Source of the DNA: Prostheceraeus crozeri
Lineage: Eukaryota; Platyhelminthes; Polycladida; Euryleptidae
Assembly: GCA_907163375.1 (NCBI GenBank)
Contig: CAJQUW010007273.1
Location: forward strand, 46,001-110,000
Length of the DNA stretch: 64,000 nucleotides
Direction: 5' to 3'
This document shows positions 47,011-59,319 of the stretch, in pieces (the first letter of the stretch is position 1; the number at the start of each line of letters is the position of its first letter). Under the pieces are notes generated by a model. The model saw nothing but the letters and a program-made list of their open reading frames with translations. It made no database searches and was not told where the DNA came from. A program made the position numbers and the translations under genes.

Positions 47011-50000
47011 CATCCAAACATAGAGGTTGGAGTGTTAGATAACCATGTTATCTAGAGCGGACATAAGTAAATCTCCAACATGTGTTCATATAGTGGAGAC
47101 AAAATGAATTGAAAGCAGAGTTATTTGTGAATGTGTCATTTTGTGTTTGTAGTTTGCAATTCTGCCTGTGGATCCATCAGAGGGAAAACTCTTTATTCTT
47201 AATAACTACTTGTATTGGACGTATGCAACAACAGTATGTGACATCGCTCATTGATGTTATATCATCGCATCAATGAACTATGCCTGAAATGATAGTAACT
47301 GCGGTGATAATTGTGGAAGATAAGTCACGAATAGTCTACCGAATAGAACAGAAAGCACTTGATAAACTGGCAAACAAGTGAATGCTTTATAGAATGAGAC
47401 TGGTGTCTTGACAACATGAAAGATAATTCATTCAACGATTATCATGAAAATGAAAATCAGTTATATGGCCGACCAATGAAGCTGAAATCACAGAATACCC
47501 TGTAGAATCGTCTAGAAGCATGCTGGAATATCACTCTGCTCAGGATCGTTTGGAATACATTATGAAGATCAGTCATGCACAAAATTGAAGCATGAATCAT
47601 AAGTTCGTGGTTACAAGATCAATTTTTATATTTTTTTCATGTCGTCTGCAGACTTTGTTAACGGTCCAATTTTATTCATATTCAAACAGAAGACAAATTT
47701 CATTTGGATCTTATTCTGCGTGAAAAATGCAGGGTATACGGCATTTAGATCAGAAGTTATTCCAAATTAAAGACAGAGAAGTCCTGATTTAGACCCGCTG
47801 TCAGGGTCCAGACTGACAATGCCATCCCAGTCATCTATTGTCCTCTCTAGACAAGAGGGACAATAGCATAGATATCTTATCTCTATGCTTCCAACAAAAC
47901 CAAGTTCACTAAGGCACATAGATGTCTGATCGAAGCTTTCCAATGTTGTAACTTCCTGTAGATAACATTTCTAGGGTATCAGTCGCTTGAAATGTCTCAA
48001 TTCCTGACAAGTGACAAGGCATCCCTTCTGCAATGTTCTATCTGACATTTAATTGTGTGAAAGACTTTTGCCTGAACAGATCATTGTCTGTGACTGTGCA
48101 AAAATATTTGTCTCTCACAATGCTTCTGGTTACCATTTATATCCATGACCCATTGTGCAGTTAATTGTGAAACTTCCATGTTCATTTTAGTGAATTTTTA
48201 AAGATACATGATTACCAATCTATCAACGGCGCTTATCAGAGCAATAACAACACATTTTACTCAACAATTGTCATTATTTGGCGACATTGTCAATTTCAAG
48301 TCAAAAGTAGAATTATTCAATATCACTTGACTGCTGTTATTTAAATGTAACTGTTAAATGGAAACGCCGTTGATTAGACCGGAGGAACACGCGATAAACC
48401 ATAAGCCAAAAGCCGTAAAGAGAGGTCCAACACTTCTTAAGTTTCAATGAGAGCTGGTATACAGGTTAAGTCATAAGCCAACGCCATAAACCGCCTTTGA
48501 TTACGGAGGTGCCATAAGTCATAAGCACCGGTTGAGGATCTTTGTGTGATTATCTTTAATAGAACCGACGTCGGTATGTAACACGTCATTCTTTGTGCTC
48601 ATGCTTTATGCTCTTACAAAAATTGGAAAGCATCTTATATTTTCTTCTTCTGCCTGCATGTGTTACCTTTCATAAGAAAAATGTTGTTAAGATGACTTTT
48701 GAGTTATGGTTTATCGAGATCGTGACGCGACTTGTGAACGATGGTTATTCTGTGTGCTTGCGGCCTTGCCTGTACATCCACAGCATGTATCAATCTCTGG
48801 TGTTTAATTGTCATTATCTATGCGCCTGTATGCATGTCGGTGATATTGAATACAAACTTCTGGCAACTGTTCCTTCTTGTTAAAACAAGAATAAAATTCT
48901 CGGAGTTTTTTTAAATTGCAAACACGGCTAATAAAAACAATGTGCAGCAATTATGTTGCAGAACTCTGAAGTGATCAAGGCATGCGGCCTCTATCAATCA
49001 CTCGTTCTGTCACCTACAATTGTTACTTAGAAGATTAAATCATACAATATCTGAAGGTCTCACCAAATTCGTGTGCCGTGCTCTATAGATTTACAAACTC
49101 GTGGTTGATATGTGCAAAAACATTGCATACAAAATCTAAAAAAATTTCGTCTATTGACAAGTTTCAGGTCAATCAAATGATAAAATTCCGACCTTATCTC
49201 TCTGATATTCGTAGTTTCGACGTTGCGGTTAAGTTAAGACCGGAACCCGACAATTACAGCCATTCAATACTATTTATGGAGCTCATTGTTCGCTTGAATT
49301 ACAGGTATGAGATGCTGTGATGACGGCTTGTAAAATGAAGCCAACAATGATTACATGAAGGATATCCTAAACTCACTAGTCCGCAATTTTTCGTGAGAGA
49401 AAGTTTTATCTGCAATCTATTTGTGAAAGAAAGTGAAAGCAAATTGTGGGAAATGTTTCTAATAAGTATTTGGAATTCGAGCTTCTTATGTCTAGTCTGT
49501 GAGGAAACATCGGGATATTCATTTTGATATCTGCTGAAAGATCGCAGCAAATTTTCATAATGCATGTAGATACGTATCATAAATTTAACAGAAATCTGAC
49601 CTTAACGTTAGGAATACAGATAAGGGAGAGATAGAGAATTTCATTGCGTTGTATGAATGAATATGCAACACGTCTTTAATCGTTTGATGCTGTTGTCAAA
49701 TACTCTAATCACTCGATCATCTTTAGAATCTATCAGTTCAGATCATTCAAATTCAAAGGTCAAAGATAAAAGCAAAATTCGAATATTTACTTTTTGACCT
49801 CACTACATCGGAAAACCTCATCCGATATGATGAATTATGGACCAATCGAAGGAGGTCGTTAAATTAGACGATCTAGAAAAGTACAAAAGCAAAGGGAAAT
49901 TTTTGATCTACAATATTGCCAAACGTCAAGCAATTATATTTTCACTCATAATTAATTATCAGAGATTCCAGAGGATGCTGCAGCTCCTTTATAGAATTTT

Positions 50001-50350
50001 CACTCCTGGCACAGCAAAAGTCTAGCTATGAATGAAGCTAGAGGTTTCCAATTAAAAATTGCTGAATTGGATTACTTGAAATTATCAAAAAATATAAAAT
50101 CAAATCTTATATGCATATTAAATTGTCTCCATCAGAAAGCTGCTTTCTTACCTCTTGAAAACATCAAGATTGTTTTGGTCATGGAGAGTGTTCTGTGGAA
50201 GTGCGTGTAGGCTGTACTCCAAGCTCATATGATAGCATGTGATTGCACTAGCTCTGCGTGTGTCTCTGGAGAAGATCTTAGCTTTGGGCACGCACTCATT
50301 TACAGCAGAGCTGCTTCAATAAAGACAACTAGTTATCAGCAGAAGAGACT
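47011..50350. other. Non-coding stretch with small local repeats
   Basis: 48390-48530 contains several CATAAGCC/CATAAGTC/CATAAACC copies close together. Small hairpins (AGCATAGA/TCTATGCT) are near 47868-47891. Frames at 48593-48883 and 49078-49580 show no family motif; the first lacks a near ATG. Confidence 0.4.
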
Positions 50351-50488
50351 CAAGGCCGTATCACATCAACAACGTGTTACGTGTTACGCTTAGAACGTCG
50401 TGCGAAGCGCAAACTTGTTGGCTACAAATTGTACATGTTGGCTAACCTTGCAAAAAGATATTGCACTGCAACGTCATAACAAAGATGT

Positions 50489-50532
50489 CTATGAATAGTG
50501 TGATAAAGAATTCTTTATCACACTTTTCATAG
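50489..50532. repeat. 44-bp palindrome without spacer
   Basis: CTATGAATAGTGTGATAAAG joined at a central AATT to the complementary CTTTATCACACTTTTCATAG, with one mismatched position per arm. It could extrude as a cruciform. It lies inside the TIR element. Confidence 0.9.
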
Positions 50533-50706
50533 ATCCTCCTGTTCATAACTGTCACATCCAATCAGGTTGCCTCTACTTGGAATTTTTCAACTTCTGTGTT
50601 TTGACGGTTACGTGATACATTCACATTTCATAATACTATACCATTTCATCCCTTTTATCGCATCACATGTTCATGTACGTGTTTAAATGCTTGTGATTGA
50701 AAAATC

Positions 50707-50983
50707 TACTTTACTACAGTTATCGAACAATTAAGATATGCGTAATGCAAATGAACATAGACAAGGAATTCATCTTCTGTCAAAGAGAAAGAAGCAATAT
50801 CATTCTACTATAAGTCAATTGAAAGTAGAAGTAAAGTAACTGAAAAAGAAAAGGGGAGCTAGAAAAAGAGAAGAAGACTGACAATGCTGCTTCCAAGCTG
50901 CTGAGTCTACTATGCGTCTTTGAAGATGTGCTTTCTGTAACCTGATTATCTGTCCACTATGCGTTCTGTACACTTGCGTTCGA
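50707..50983 (+). repeat. Duplicated block, copy 1
   Basis: Over 90 percent identical by eye with 53308-53617, from CTACAGTTATCG through AAGAAAAGGGGAGCTAG to CACTATGCGTTCTGTACA. It lacks a 46-47 bp segment present in copy 2 between CTTCCAAG and CTGCT. Confidence 0.9.
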
Positions 50984-51062
50984 AATTTCATCATTGATAT
51001 GAGCAGTCTATGACCATCTATGATTTTGAACACCCAATATACAGGTGATGTGATACAGCCTT

Positions 51063-52103
51063 AATTGAAGTAACGTACAGTACTGTCTGACAGAAAGCTG
51101 CTGCAACTCATTAACGAGTGCTTCATTCATAACATTTCTGGCACACTTCTTAACTCATTCGATGTGGTTAAGAGATTTGTAGGGCGCCGAGCCACAGAAA
51201 ACAGCCACCATGAACGGATAGTGGCTTACAGAGATAGCAGACACTGGTAGAGGATAATTGGCTGAACAGAGGCTACCAAGACTCAATCAAGCCTACCAAT
51301 GCTCCATCAGTGGACGAATAGTAGACTCGTGAAGATGGCAGACAGTCTGTGGTGTTTTCTTCGCCATTGTACTTTTATCTGTATTTGCGAGTTGCATGTG
51401 AAATTCATTCTTTAAGACAACAAACAATGATTTTCTAGACTTCGGCATCCAGATACAATTTATAACAGAACAAAGAGATAATATTCATGAGACATGACAT
51501 ATCTGTCGTATATCTTGTCTGCACTCGCTATTCTTCAATAGAGAATCTTCAATCATAAACTATCACAATGACAATGTGCTTTAATCACAAACATTTCTTC
51601 AGATCATTTTTCAGACATGATTTATGACTAAGGGATGTCAATTCCTGTCGTGTCTCAATCCATCACTCTTAACTGATATCTTTCATCTGCAATTCAACTA
51701 CTTCGTCAGGAGAGGAACAAGTGTCTACAATCACTTCAGCGGCCTCTTGAAGAGTGTGTTTTCTGTCTGACGCAAAACTGCGATGAAATTCTTTCAGAAT
51801 TTTTCAAATTTCAATGATGATAGAAAAAGAGATCATTGAGTTCGGTTTATGAAGTGAGCATTTATTAAATACTTCTATCAGGCCTTGACTGAGAGAAATG
51901 ATGATTTTATTCCTTTGAAATCACAAGATTAAATCGCTTGTAAAATTTCAGTCATTGCCTCAAACTTCAGTCTAAAAGTTGGTTTTGATGAATAATTTCT
52001 TGCCATGAAAAGAATGAAATATCAGTTTCAAAACTGTCAGAGAAAACTAAATGTGAAGCACTTATATCGTTGATGAAAATTTAAACATGTGATCATGACC
52101 AGC
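51063..52103. other. Non-coding stretch
   Basis: No supported feature. Local direct repeats of the type GGATAGTGGCTTACAGAGA/GAAGATGGCAGACA near 51210-51350 are weak. Confidence 0.35.
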
Positions 52104-52875
52104 CATAGAGTAACCATAGTAGGTATAGTGTCGACTCAAATGAAGTATCTGCATACAGTAAAAATTTTATATAAAAAGATTCAGTTTTTTGAGGAGATTA
52201 CATTCCTCCGATCCAAAAAATTATTTGAGCAGTTTTTAAAAATCTGAATTTTTTCAAATTATTCCTGTGATTATAGCTACCGACATGAAGCCACTTTACA
52301 AGTAGTATGAAACAGGTTGGATATCAAAAGGAATGAACATTTGCTAACAACCATCCTAATTAAGCGGAACTCAAGTTGATTATCAAGGAAATTTCATAAA
52401 CCGCATTATAATGGATATCTTCATGAAGAAGTCGAGATCTTCCTGTGCTTCCTTGGCTGAAATTTCAAGTTTTAATTCCAGTTTCATCGGTATGATTTCA
52501 TGATTCACTCAAATCTGAATAGTAATATGGATCCTTTTTTATTATTTCAAGTTAATTGTGATCACTCAGTGATTATTTTATTTTGCTCTTCCAGCGGCAG
52601 GTAGCTTGCGATTTGATCACGATCAAGAAAATGCGCTTATTGATATGACTATTTAAAGTGATAGTAAGCCATCGGATTGCTAATTTAACAAACTATATTA
52701 CCTCTCCAATGTTTATATGACACGGAGGATTTCTAAAATGATAATATTCCCTCTTATTTGCTGTCAAGATCAGCCAAATCCATGTAAATTTCTCCAAAAG
52801 TGTATAAATTTGCATATGTTACATGTGGTGCCGGGTCTCATTCGAGTTCATTTAATAAAATCGAAACTCTATACA

Positions 52876-53114
52876 CAAAGGGGATCTATGCGAAGAGAAG
52901 TTTTTCGACGATGACTTTATTGTAAAAATTCATAAATAAATAAATTTGACCGATATTTCAGACAGCACCGCTGTCCATCGTCAGGGCCTTCATGCAAATG
53001 TCTGAAATATCGGTCAAATTTATTTATTTATGAATTTTTACAATAAAGTCATCGTCGAAAAACTTCTCTTCTCATAATTGCTGAAAGACGACGAACACTA
53101 CGATGTTTCAAAGG
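52876..53114. mobile_element. Nested insertion with CAAAGG target duplication
   Basis: CAAAGG occurs at 52876-52881 and again at 53109-53114, exactly at the two ends of sequence absent from family A copies 1 and 2. The 227-bp insert consists of a 180-bp foldback (52892-53071) plus about 37 bp of flank. Confidence 0.75.
52892..53071 (-). mobile_element. Foldback with hammerhead-like core
   Basis: Near-perfect arms of about 70 bp (GAAGAGAAGTTTTTCGACG / CGTCGAAAAACTTCTCTTC, through TTTGACCGATATTTCAGAC / GTCTGAAATATCGGTCAAA). On the minus strand the loop reads CTGACGA (52984-52978), T, stem GGACAGC-GGT-GCTGTCT, GAAA (52959-52956), then TATCGGTC, which pairs with GACCGATA of the other arm. CTGANGA and GAAA are both intact here. 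One extra T before the stem, and a poorly paired stem I, make activity uncertain. Confidence 0.8.
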
Positions 53115-53307
53115 AGATTTAATTGATGCTGAGTAGCTACTCTACCTAATATGTTTACTCTATAAGACTAGCAAAACACTTTTTGTTAGGGGCCCACAGG
53201 TAGGTCATTCAATTTGGACATAAGTGGGATGAGAGGACTGACTGATGTCAATCGATGTTTATTACGCTAGCGCTTACGATCAATAGCGCTGGCCATCGTT
53301 AATTAAA

Positions 53308-53617
53308 CTCTACTCTACTACAGTTATCGGACAATTAAGATATACGCAATACAAGATGAACATAGACAAGGAATTCATCTTCCATCAAAGAGAAAGAAAC
53401 AATATCATTCTACTAAAAGTCAATTGAAAGTAGAAGTAAAGTAACTGAAAAAGAAAAGGGGAGCTAGAAAGAGATAAGAAAACTGACAATGCTGCTTCCA
53501 AGCACTTTCGATGTTTTGCTTCACTCTGACGCTGTCACCTAGCTGCTTAGTCTAGTATGCGTCTTTGAAGATGTGCTTTCTGTAACCTGATTATCTGCCC
53601 ACTATGCGTTCTGTACA
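53308..53617 (+). repeat. Duplicated block, copy 2
   Basis: Second copy of 50707-50983, with an extra 46-47 bp (CACTTTCGATGTTTTGCTTC ... GTCACCTAG) after CTTCCAAG. Ends at CACTATGCGTTCTGTACA. Confidence 0.9.
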
Positions 53618-55358
53618 TATAGCCCACATCGAGGACCATCAGTCCAACCTCTGACCTATTTTCAATCAAATCCCAAGTATGAAAGACTTTCCTTTCAAAA
53701 TAGGTATATGCAAATTGGGTACATGTGCTTTTCCAATCAACTAATGCTCAATGCTAAATGACTTGCATGTGCAGGATCACAAACCGAGGTGACCAGATTT
53801 TTTGAATTAAAGTTGGAGAGAGGGTATTGCTTTTATCTGCGGATCGCTTTGCAGAATATAATCACTGTTAAGTGCCAACACAAGCAACGAAATATGGAAT
53901 ACCTTGTTGATATCTGCCACGAATATCAGCGTCAAACCAATATTGAAGCAATCATAGAATCTTTGTTCTTGATATCTATGTGACTTTTGACGATTTGACA
54001 CTTTCCTTAAGGTGTTCTTTTGTAAAATTGTTGACCATCTTTAACTTTCAAGTAAGTACAAGAGCGGATTCTTGTTCATCTGTACAGTATGGTACTCGCA
54101 TGTCTGTATACGCACATGTTAAATGTGTTGTATACATGTTTGCAATTTTTTCCACTAGATTGTTGTGCAACCATCAAAATTGACTATTTCATTATCTCAT
54201 TGTTGCTATTCCCTCAGCTTCACAGTAATTGATTCTTATGATGCTATGAAATACGCACTGAGAGGTCAACATCATAATATATGGTGGATTATTTTTCGGC
54301 AGGAGCTACTGTCGAGAAAACATATTTAATCGAAGTATGTGAATATTTTTCATATGCAAAACAAGCCCTCACGACTATCGTCCGGACAGTGCGATATACA
54401 TGCATAATTTCTATTTATAAACCGCAGATTTCTTCTACGATGTTCTCAAGAGCTGCTCTAACGGCCCACAACTGTTGTACACTAGATGAATATTAAAATA
54501 ACAGCACCAGAATATTAAGTATGGTACAGGTGTTAGTCTTCAGAGAGAAAAATGCAATTTAATGAAAAAACGCTATTTTTATGAGGCATTCTATAGACTG
54601 TGCTAAGAAATCATCAAACTCAGAAAAAAAAGAAAACAAATTACTTAAGACTGAGGGACGAGGCATCGTAAATTTACTTTTAACAGTGGGTGAATATTGA
54701 TTTTGATGTTGAAGCAATTTGAATGAAGTTTTGACGTCGCTACCCTCCCACTTGGCCCAGACAGTGCTAGCTTAGTCAGACATTTCTGAAACATTGAGAT
54801 AATTTTGGTTCAGACTGTGGTACTCCCAACTTTCAATGAAGCTCTCGAGACTCGACCACACAACAAAGGAGTTGAAGCACTTAGCCACTGCTACGGAGAC
54901 TTCTGAAATAGCACTAATTCTAATTCTTTGTGTATGCAGTCTATATTGGTCCACTCGAAAAGTCAGTCGATTAGTGCAACTATAAAGACGTATAGTCGAA
55001 TTCGGTTAAATCTTGAAATACCCTGCACTGTAGGAAAACCGTTAAACATACAGTAAATATGCACATTTTGTATCGATTTGTGACAAAGAAAAATGGCTTT
55101 TAAAGCAGCGTATTTGTACACTGACGATTGCGATATTTCATTAGCAGTCGATGAAAAGCATTCAAAAAAAGAGCACGAATACAATCGCACTGTAAAGAGG
55201 TTTAAGTATTAATCCATTTATCAATAATTCTGAAATTTTGTCTGTTTATCTACATATTTTCATTCTTATATTTCTTGTGAAATTCTGTGTCGAAGAAATA
55301 GTTGTTGAGACTTTAAAAGAATTATTGCTCAGATATTGCTGGAAATAACAACGAAAAC
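53618..55358. other. Non-coding stretch with isolated donor-like site
   Basis: TTTCAA|GTAAGTAC near 54051 is a strong donor match downstream of short open frames (53789-53983, 53980-54051), but no matching acceptor/frame combination or domain is convincing. Confidence 0.35.
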
Positions 55359-55580
55359 ATGAAACGCATAGGATTATCACTCGCATTTTACTTTATTTTA
55401 TTGACTGCGCTCTCATTTGCTCGTTTATTCAATGTCTCCGCACATTCTAATTGCCTCAATTTTCCTGCACAATTCGCAGCTTCTCAAATTCATTTCTGTT
55501 CTATTTCTCCGTTCACTCAACAGATGTTAAGCTATTCCTATCCTTTCTCGTCATTGCAAGCATTCTGCACACACAATTAG
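55359..55580 (+). CDS. Possible small secreted peptide (73 codons), low support
   Basis: ATG with A at -3 opens a frame beginning MKRIGLSLAFYFILLTALSF, a good signal-peptide pattern (basic N-end, hydrophobic core, small residue turn). It is followed by about 50 residues with three Cys. AATAAA lies at about 55789. No homolog recognised and the composition is AT-driven; a chance frame is quite possible. Confidence 0.2.
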   Translation: MKRIGLSLAFYFILLTALSFARLFNVSAHSNCLNFPAQFAASQIHFCSISPFTQQMLSYSYPFSSLQAFCTHN

Positions 55581-56426
55581 TCGTATTATGACCATTTCCT
55601 GAATTTGAGTGTTCACTTTGTGTTCGGGTCCCTAGACGAATGATTTAGGCTCAGCTTTGCGACGTTCTCAAGTGTAATACATCAATGTTTAATGCTCAAG
55701 CTCTTATCAGACTATTAAACGTGTGGTATGGAATCGAGAGAATTGTAGAAACAAGACTAGAATAGCCGTGGTCAATCTTAAGCTGAGAATAAAGCAGATC
55801 TTCCTTTCAATTCGATGGAATCGCATATTCGTCTTTGGGTAAAAGCATTTTACTTCACCATCAACATTTTATTTCATCTAACAAATTACCATTATGGTTA
55901 ATGATTTCACAGATTTTCATACTACGCTGACTTTCGAGTTTGTTAAATTGTCTCTCAGCTTCATGACGCAATATACGTTTTGAAAATCCCTATCCTGCTA
56001 TTATAACTGCAAAGAACATTTGCTTGTAGATATAGCTTCATCCGAAAGATATTTGTTGATGTATTCCAAAGCATGCTAGCATTGTGCGTACGTATGTTAA
56101 TTGTATTTATATGACCGATATCAGTAGAATTGTAGATATTTAACGATAGAATATAATCGTTTATTCTACTTGGTACATAGATCCATAGTAAAATATTGAA
56201 AGCCATGATAAATTAGTAAATTGAACAAATTTTAATAATTTATCAACAATAGGTATCATACTATGATGAGTCATGTCACATTGTCTCTTACTTCTCAAAC
56301 TTGACACTGAATACACAGTTTGAGAAAGTTCCACTAAACATGTCTTTCATGTTGTCAACATTTGCAGTGTTAAGCGCTTGAGTTTTATGAATTTCTATTC
56401 CCTTTAAGATATCGGTCATATCAATT
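55581..56426. other. Non-coding stretch
   Basis: Nothing supported. Confidence 0.4.
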
Positions 56427-56513
56427 AGGATATCACACTGATTTCCGAAGATTAACGCTGCTTGAAAATCTACTCGTATCATAAGCTATCTACTGAAATC
56501 AGTGTGATATCCT
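56427..56513. repeat. Inverted repeat, 19-bp perfect arms
   Basis: AGGATATCACACTGATTTC (56427-56445) and GAAATCAGTGTGATATCCT (56495-56513) with a 49-base loop. Confidence 0.85.
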
Positions 56514-56995
56514 ATACATATACAATCAATTTCCTATGGAAAAAGTCGACAACACCAGATGCGCATTGCCATGTAAAAAACAACCACAAATGACTTTCTG
56601 AGCTTTCCTTGAGACTACATAGAAAACGTGCAGAGATTCACTCTTCTAAATTAGAAATATTTCCATACGCATTAGGTACTTCGTCACAACCTGGAGAGTG
56701 AATCAATTTTTCATTCTTGCGACTTTCTCATTGTGTTTATTTCCTCCTCACGCAATTACCCCAAAACTTCAGCACCGTTTCAACTTCATTGCAAACATGC
56801 CTGGAAGTCAGTCGGTCTTACGAATGTGCTTTACCAAAGAGCTCCAAAATGAGGAGAAAATCTAGCATAAGTTCCTGTACTTAATCCTGAAGTAAATCGT
56901 GCTTTATCGTATTGTAGGAATCAACAATAAAATTGTTTGCAATAATCATTAACATTGCAGAGTGCCACTTCGCCTCGGCAGTGAAAAGAAAGATG
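56514..56995. other. Non-coding stretch
   Basis: Nothing supported. Confidence 0.4.
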
Positions 56996-57254
56996 TCCTC
57001 AGACTTGAACAATTTTGACACAACAGTTCCTCGGCAATCGTAGACGCTGCGTTTCGCCGTACAAGAGTTCGTCAGTTCGGAGGATAAACTAGCCTAGAGC
57101 AGCCTGTTGTGCAGTCCTTCATATTATTCAGCCATTCTAGACATTTTAAGCTAGTTTGAGCCCCTGCAATTTGTACTGATGAACCCTTGTAGGGCGAAAC
57201 ACAGCGTCTATGGCCGCCAAGGAGTTGTTGTGCTTAAATTGTACAAGTCTGAGA
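56996..57254 (+). mobile_element. Foldback with hammerhead-like core
   Basis: Arms of about 79 bp: TCAGACTTGAACAATTTTGA...TAGACGCTGCGTTTCGCC on the left and their partners ending CAAGTCTGAGA on the right. The inner stem AAACTAGC/GCTAGTTT continues the fold. On the plus strand the right arm reads CTGATGA (57176-57182), ACCCTTGTAGGGC (4-bp stem, TGT loop) and GAAAC (57196-57200), then ACAGCGTCTA, which pairs with TAGACGCTGC of the left arm. The left arm on the minus strand gives CTGACGA...GAAAC too, with a weaker stem. Confidence 0.8.
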
Positions 57255-59024
57255 ACATATTTCTATTCCATAAAATTGCTTGTGTATTTCTAAATTGGCT
57301 GATTCTTATTGCTTTTGTGTGATTGATAGCATTCTTCTAACACCAGGAAAGACTCAAGATTATTTGTGAAAATTCTTTCTATTGCTTTTCATTGCCAGAT
57401 GCAAATTATTTGAGAGACGCATGATATCTGCAGCACATGAGTCTACTGGCGGCATCGTATTTTATGCTATCAACCTCTTGCGGTCACTGAGCATCGTTAA
57501 TATTCCAATTATATGCTGTATAGAGATGATATGATAATTTGCTTTGAATTTCTTGAAACTAATGTATATTTCTGATTTACAACAGACATTTTCTATCCTA
57601 TTATACATCTTGATTTACACACACGACGTCATATTTTTCTACCATTACATGACGTTTCTGTCAATTGTATTTTCAGATATAGGAGGACATTCAGAATATC
57701 CAGGACTGCGCAAAATACTAATTTACGTGGCTAGAAAATATGAAATTTTAGATTTTTGATTGCGATAGTTCCTATTTAAGGTTTTAATCAATATTCCTGC
57801 GTCATTGTCTGGTTAAGTAGTGAGACACTGAATGTCAAACAGTTTTCATCATATTAGTCTCCGTCGGTCAATTTCATTTCGTAATTTGAATTACACCGTG
57901 ATGCCAATCTCTAATTTGCATCAGAAAAGGACATTTAATTGGAAACTACTTAAGTAATTCAACTCCGAAGGGGCGTCTGTCGGTGTGCATGATTGAAAAT
58001 GCCTTTTTGTTCTTGTTGTGTCTGGACAAAGCTTCAAAGATTCAAGTCTGCAGAAGGCTAGCGCTAATCCTAACTTTCAACTTTCATTGAGCTGTAGCTC
58101 ACTGTTAACGTCGACTGTTAGTTTCACTTCTTTAAACGGAGTTGTCGTAGGGATGGATTGTGGATTCTTACTAGGGTTTAAAAAAACAAAACTTTAAAAT
58201 GCTTTCAAATTTTTAAAAAAACGTTTTTTAAATATCTTCAAAAATCAACATTCCAAACAAGACCTACTTATACAAATTTTTTGATAACGCAGAGTTTTCT
58301 TCTAATAGCCGCCCAGTATTTAATAAGCGTCTAGTGTCATTGTAGTGCTATTCACCATGATGCTACGTGCATCTGCAAAAGTTGATGGAAGTAAGAGATG
58401 ATCTTTTGCTATCCTCAAAGTCAATAAGACGCTGAAAGTCTTAAAGCATTTCATGGAGAATTAAATGCTTTCTACAAATGGATAGAGGAAAGAGGAAACC
58501 AGAAACTGTAATAACAGCTAGATCAAACGCGGAGTAGCCTTGCTTCCGGTAGAACATTGCTAATTGAAGAAGAGATTTCGCAGTAATTCTGGTAGGCGTA
58601 GGTATTTTACAGACGTAGTATGTAAGCCGGAGTATGCATTTAAGATAACTTATGCTAGACTACATTTAGCGTGGCTGAAGACGGTAAAAGCAAATAAAAT
58701 AATAGTATAAAGTCTGGAAGCTCTCATCCCCCTTCATACTTAGTTCGGTTAGTTGAATTTATTATGGTCTGATTATTCAGAAAATTAACATTCGTTGAAT
58801 CTCTAACAACCGCTCATGCTTGTAACATAGAAATATGTTCCCAGGGCGCATTAGAGAGCAAACGCAGTGCTACCAGTTGTCATACATGGTTTGTCAGTAA
58901 TTTGTCATTAATTGATAATATCACAATTGGGTTGGAATACATAGTATGCAGTGATCATTTACAATCCACTAAATTGGAAAATTCTTAAAATAACTGATTG
59001 CCGTAAACAGAGGACTTTTTATTA
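57255..59024. other. Non-coding stretch
   Basis: No gene supported. The plus frame 57544-57759 has an acceptor-like TTTTCAG inside but no domain. Confidence 0.4.
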
Positions 59025-59319
59025 TGTGATCAAAAATAAGTGGAGGTGGCTTGGAGAATTTTTGGAGAAGGTATTGAAATAAAAACTATGTACAGACCTA
59101 ACGTTTCGCACAGTCACGCTTCTTCATAGGCAAAAATGGCTAAAACCACAGAATTAGATTGTTTAACCGAATCACTTTGCTAGAAGTGCAGACTGATTCA
59201 AAACAATGGCACATGCAGGAACTTAATAAGTGAATATGCGAAACGTTAGACCTGTACATGGTTTTTGTTTCATTATCTTAGCCAAAAATTCCCCAAGAAG
59301 ACACCTGCTTTTGATCACA
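59025..59319. mobile_element. Foldback, diverged, with eroded core
   Basis: Arms of about 83-86 bp: TGTGATCAAAA...GAATTTTTGG...ACTATGTACAGACC and TAACGTTTCGCA on the left, matched by TGCGAAACGTTAG...ACCTGTACATGG...CCAAAAATTCC...TTTTGATCACA on the right. The minus-strand left arm reads CCTATGAAGAAGCGTGACTG and TGCGAAACG, resembling CTGATGA...GAAAC with one base missing. Confidence 0.7.

Larger units (their letters stand above)
50352..51062. mobile_element. Candidate TIR element, about 0.7 kb
   Basis: AAGGCCGTATCACATCA (50352-50368) and TGATGTGATACAGCCTT (51046-51062) are inverted with one mismatch. The interior includes a palindrome at 50489-50532 and the block duplicated at 53308. No transposase frame. 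Confidence 0.6.
52104..53170 (+). repeat. Dispersed repeat family A, copy 3, interrupted
   Basis: Colinear with the other copies from GTAGGTATAGTGTCGACTC to TACTCTACCTAATATGTTTA, but split at 52876-53114 by an insertion. The pre-insertion end ATCGAAACTCTATACACAAAGG continues after the insertion with AGATTTAATTGATGCTGAG, as expected from the other copies. Confidence 0.85.

Noticed and set aside
51700..51715. CTGACGA (minus strand) near 51709 with GAAA downstream
   Set aside because: The intervening bases form no stem II.
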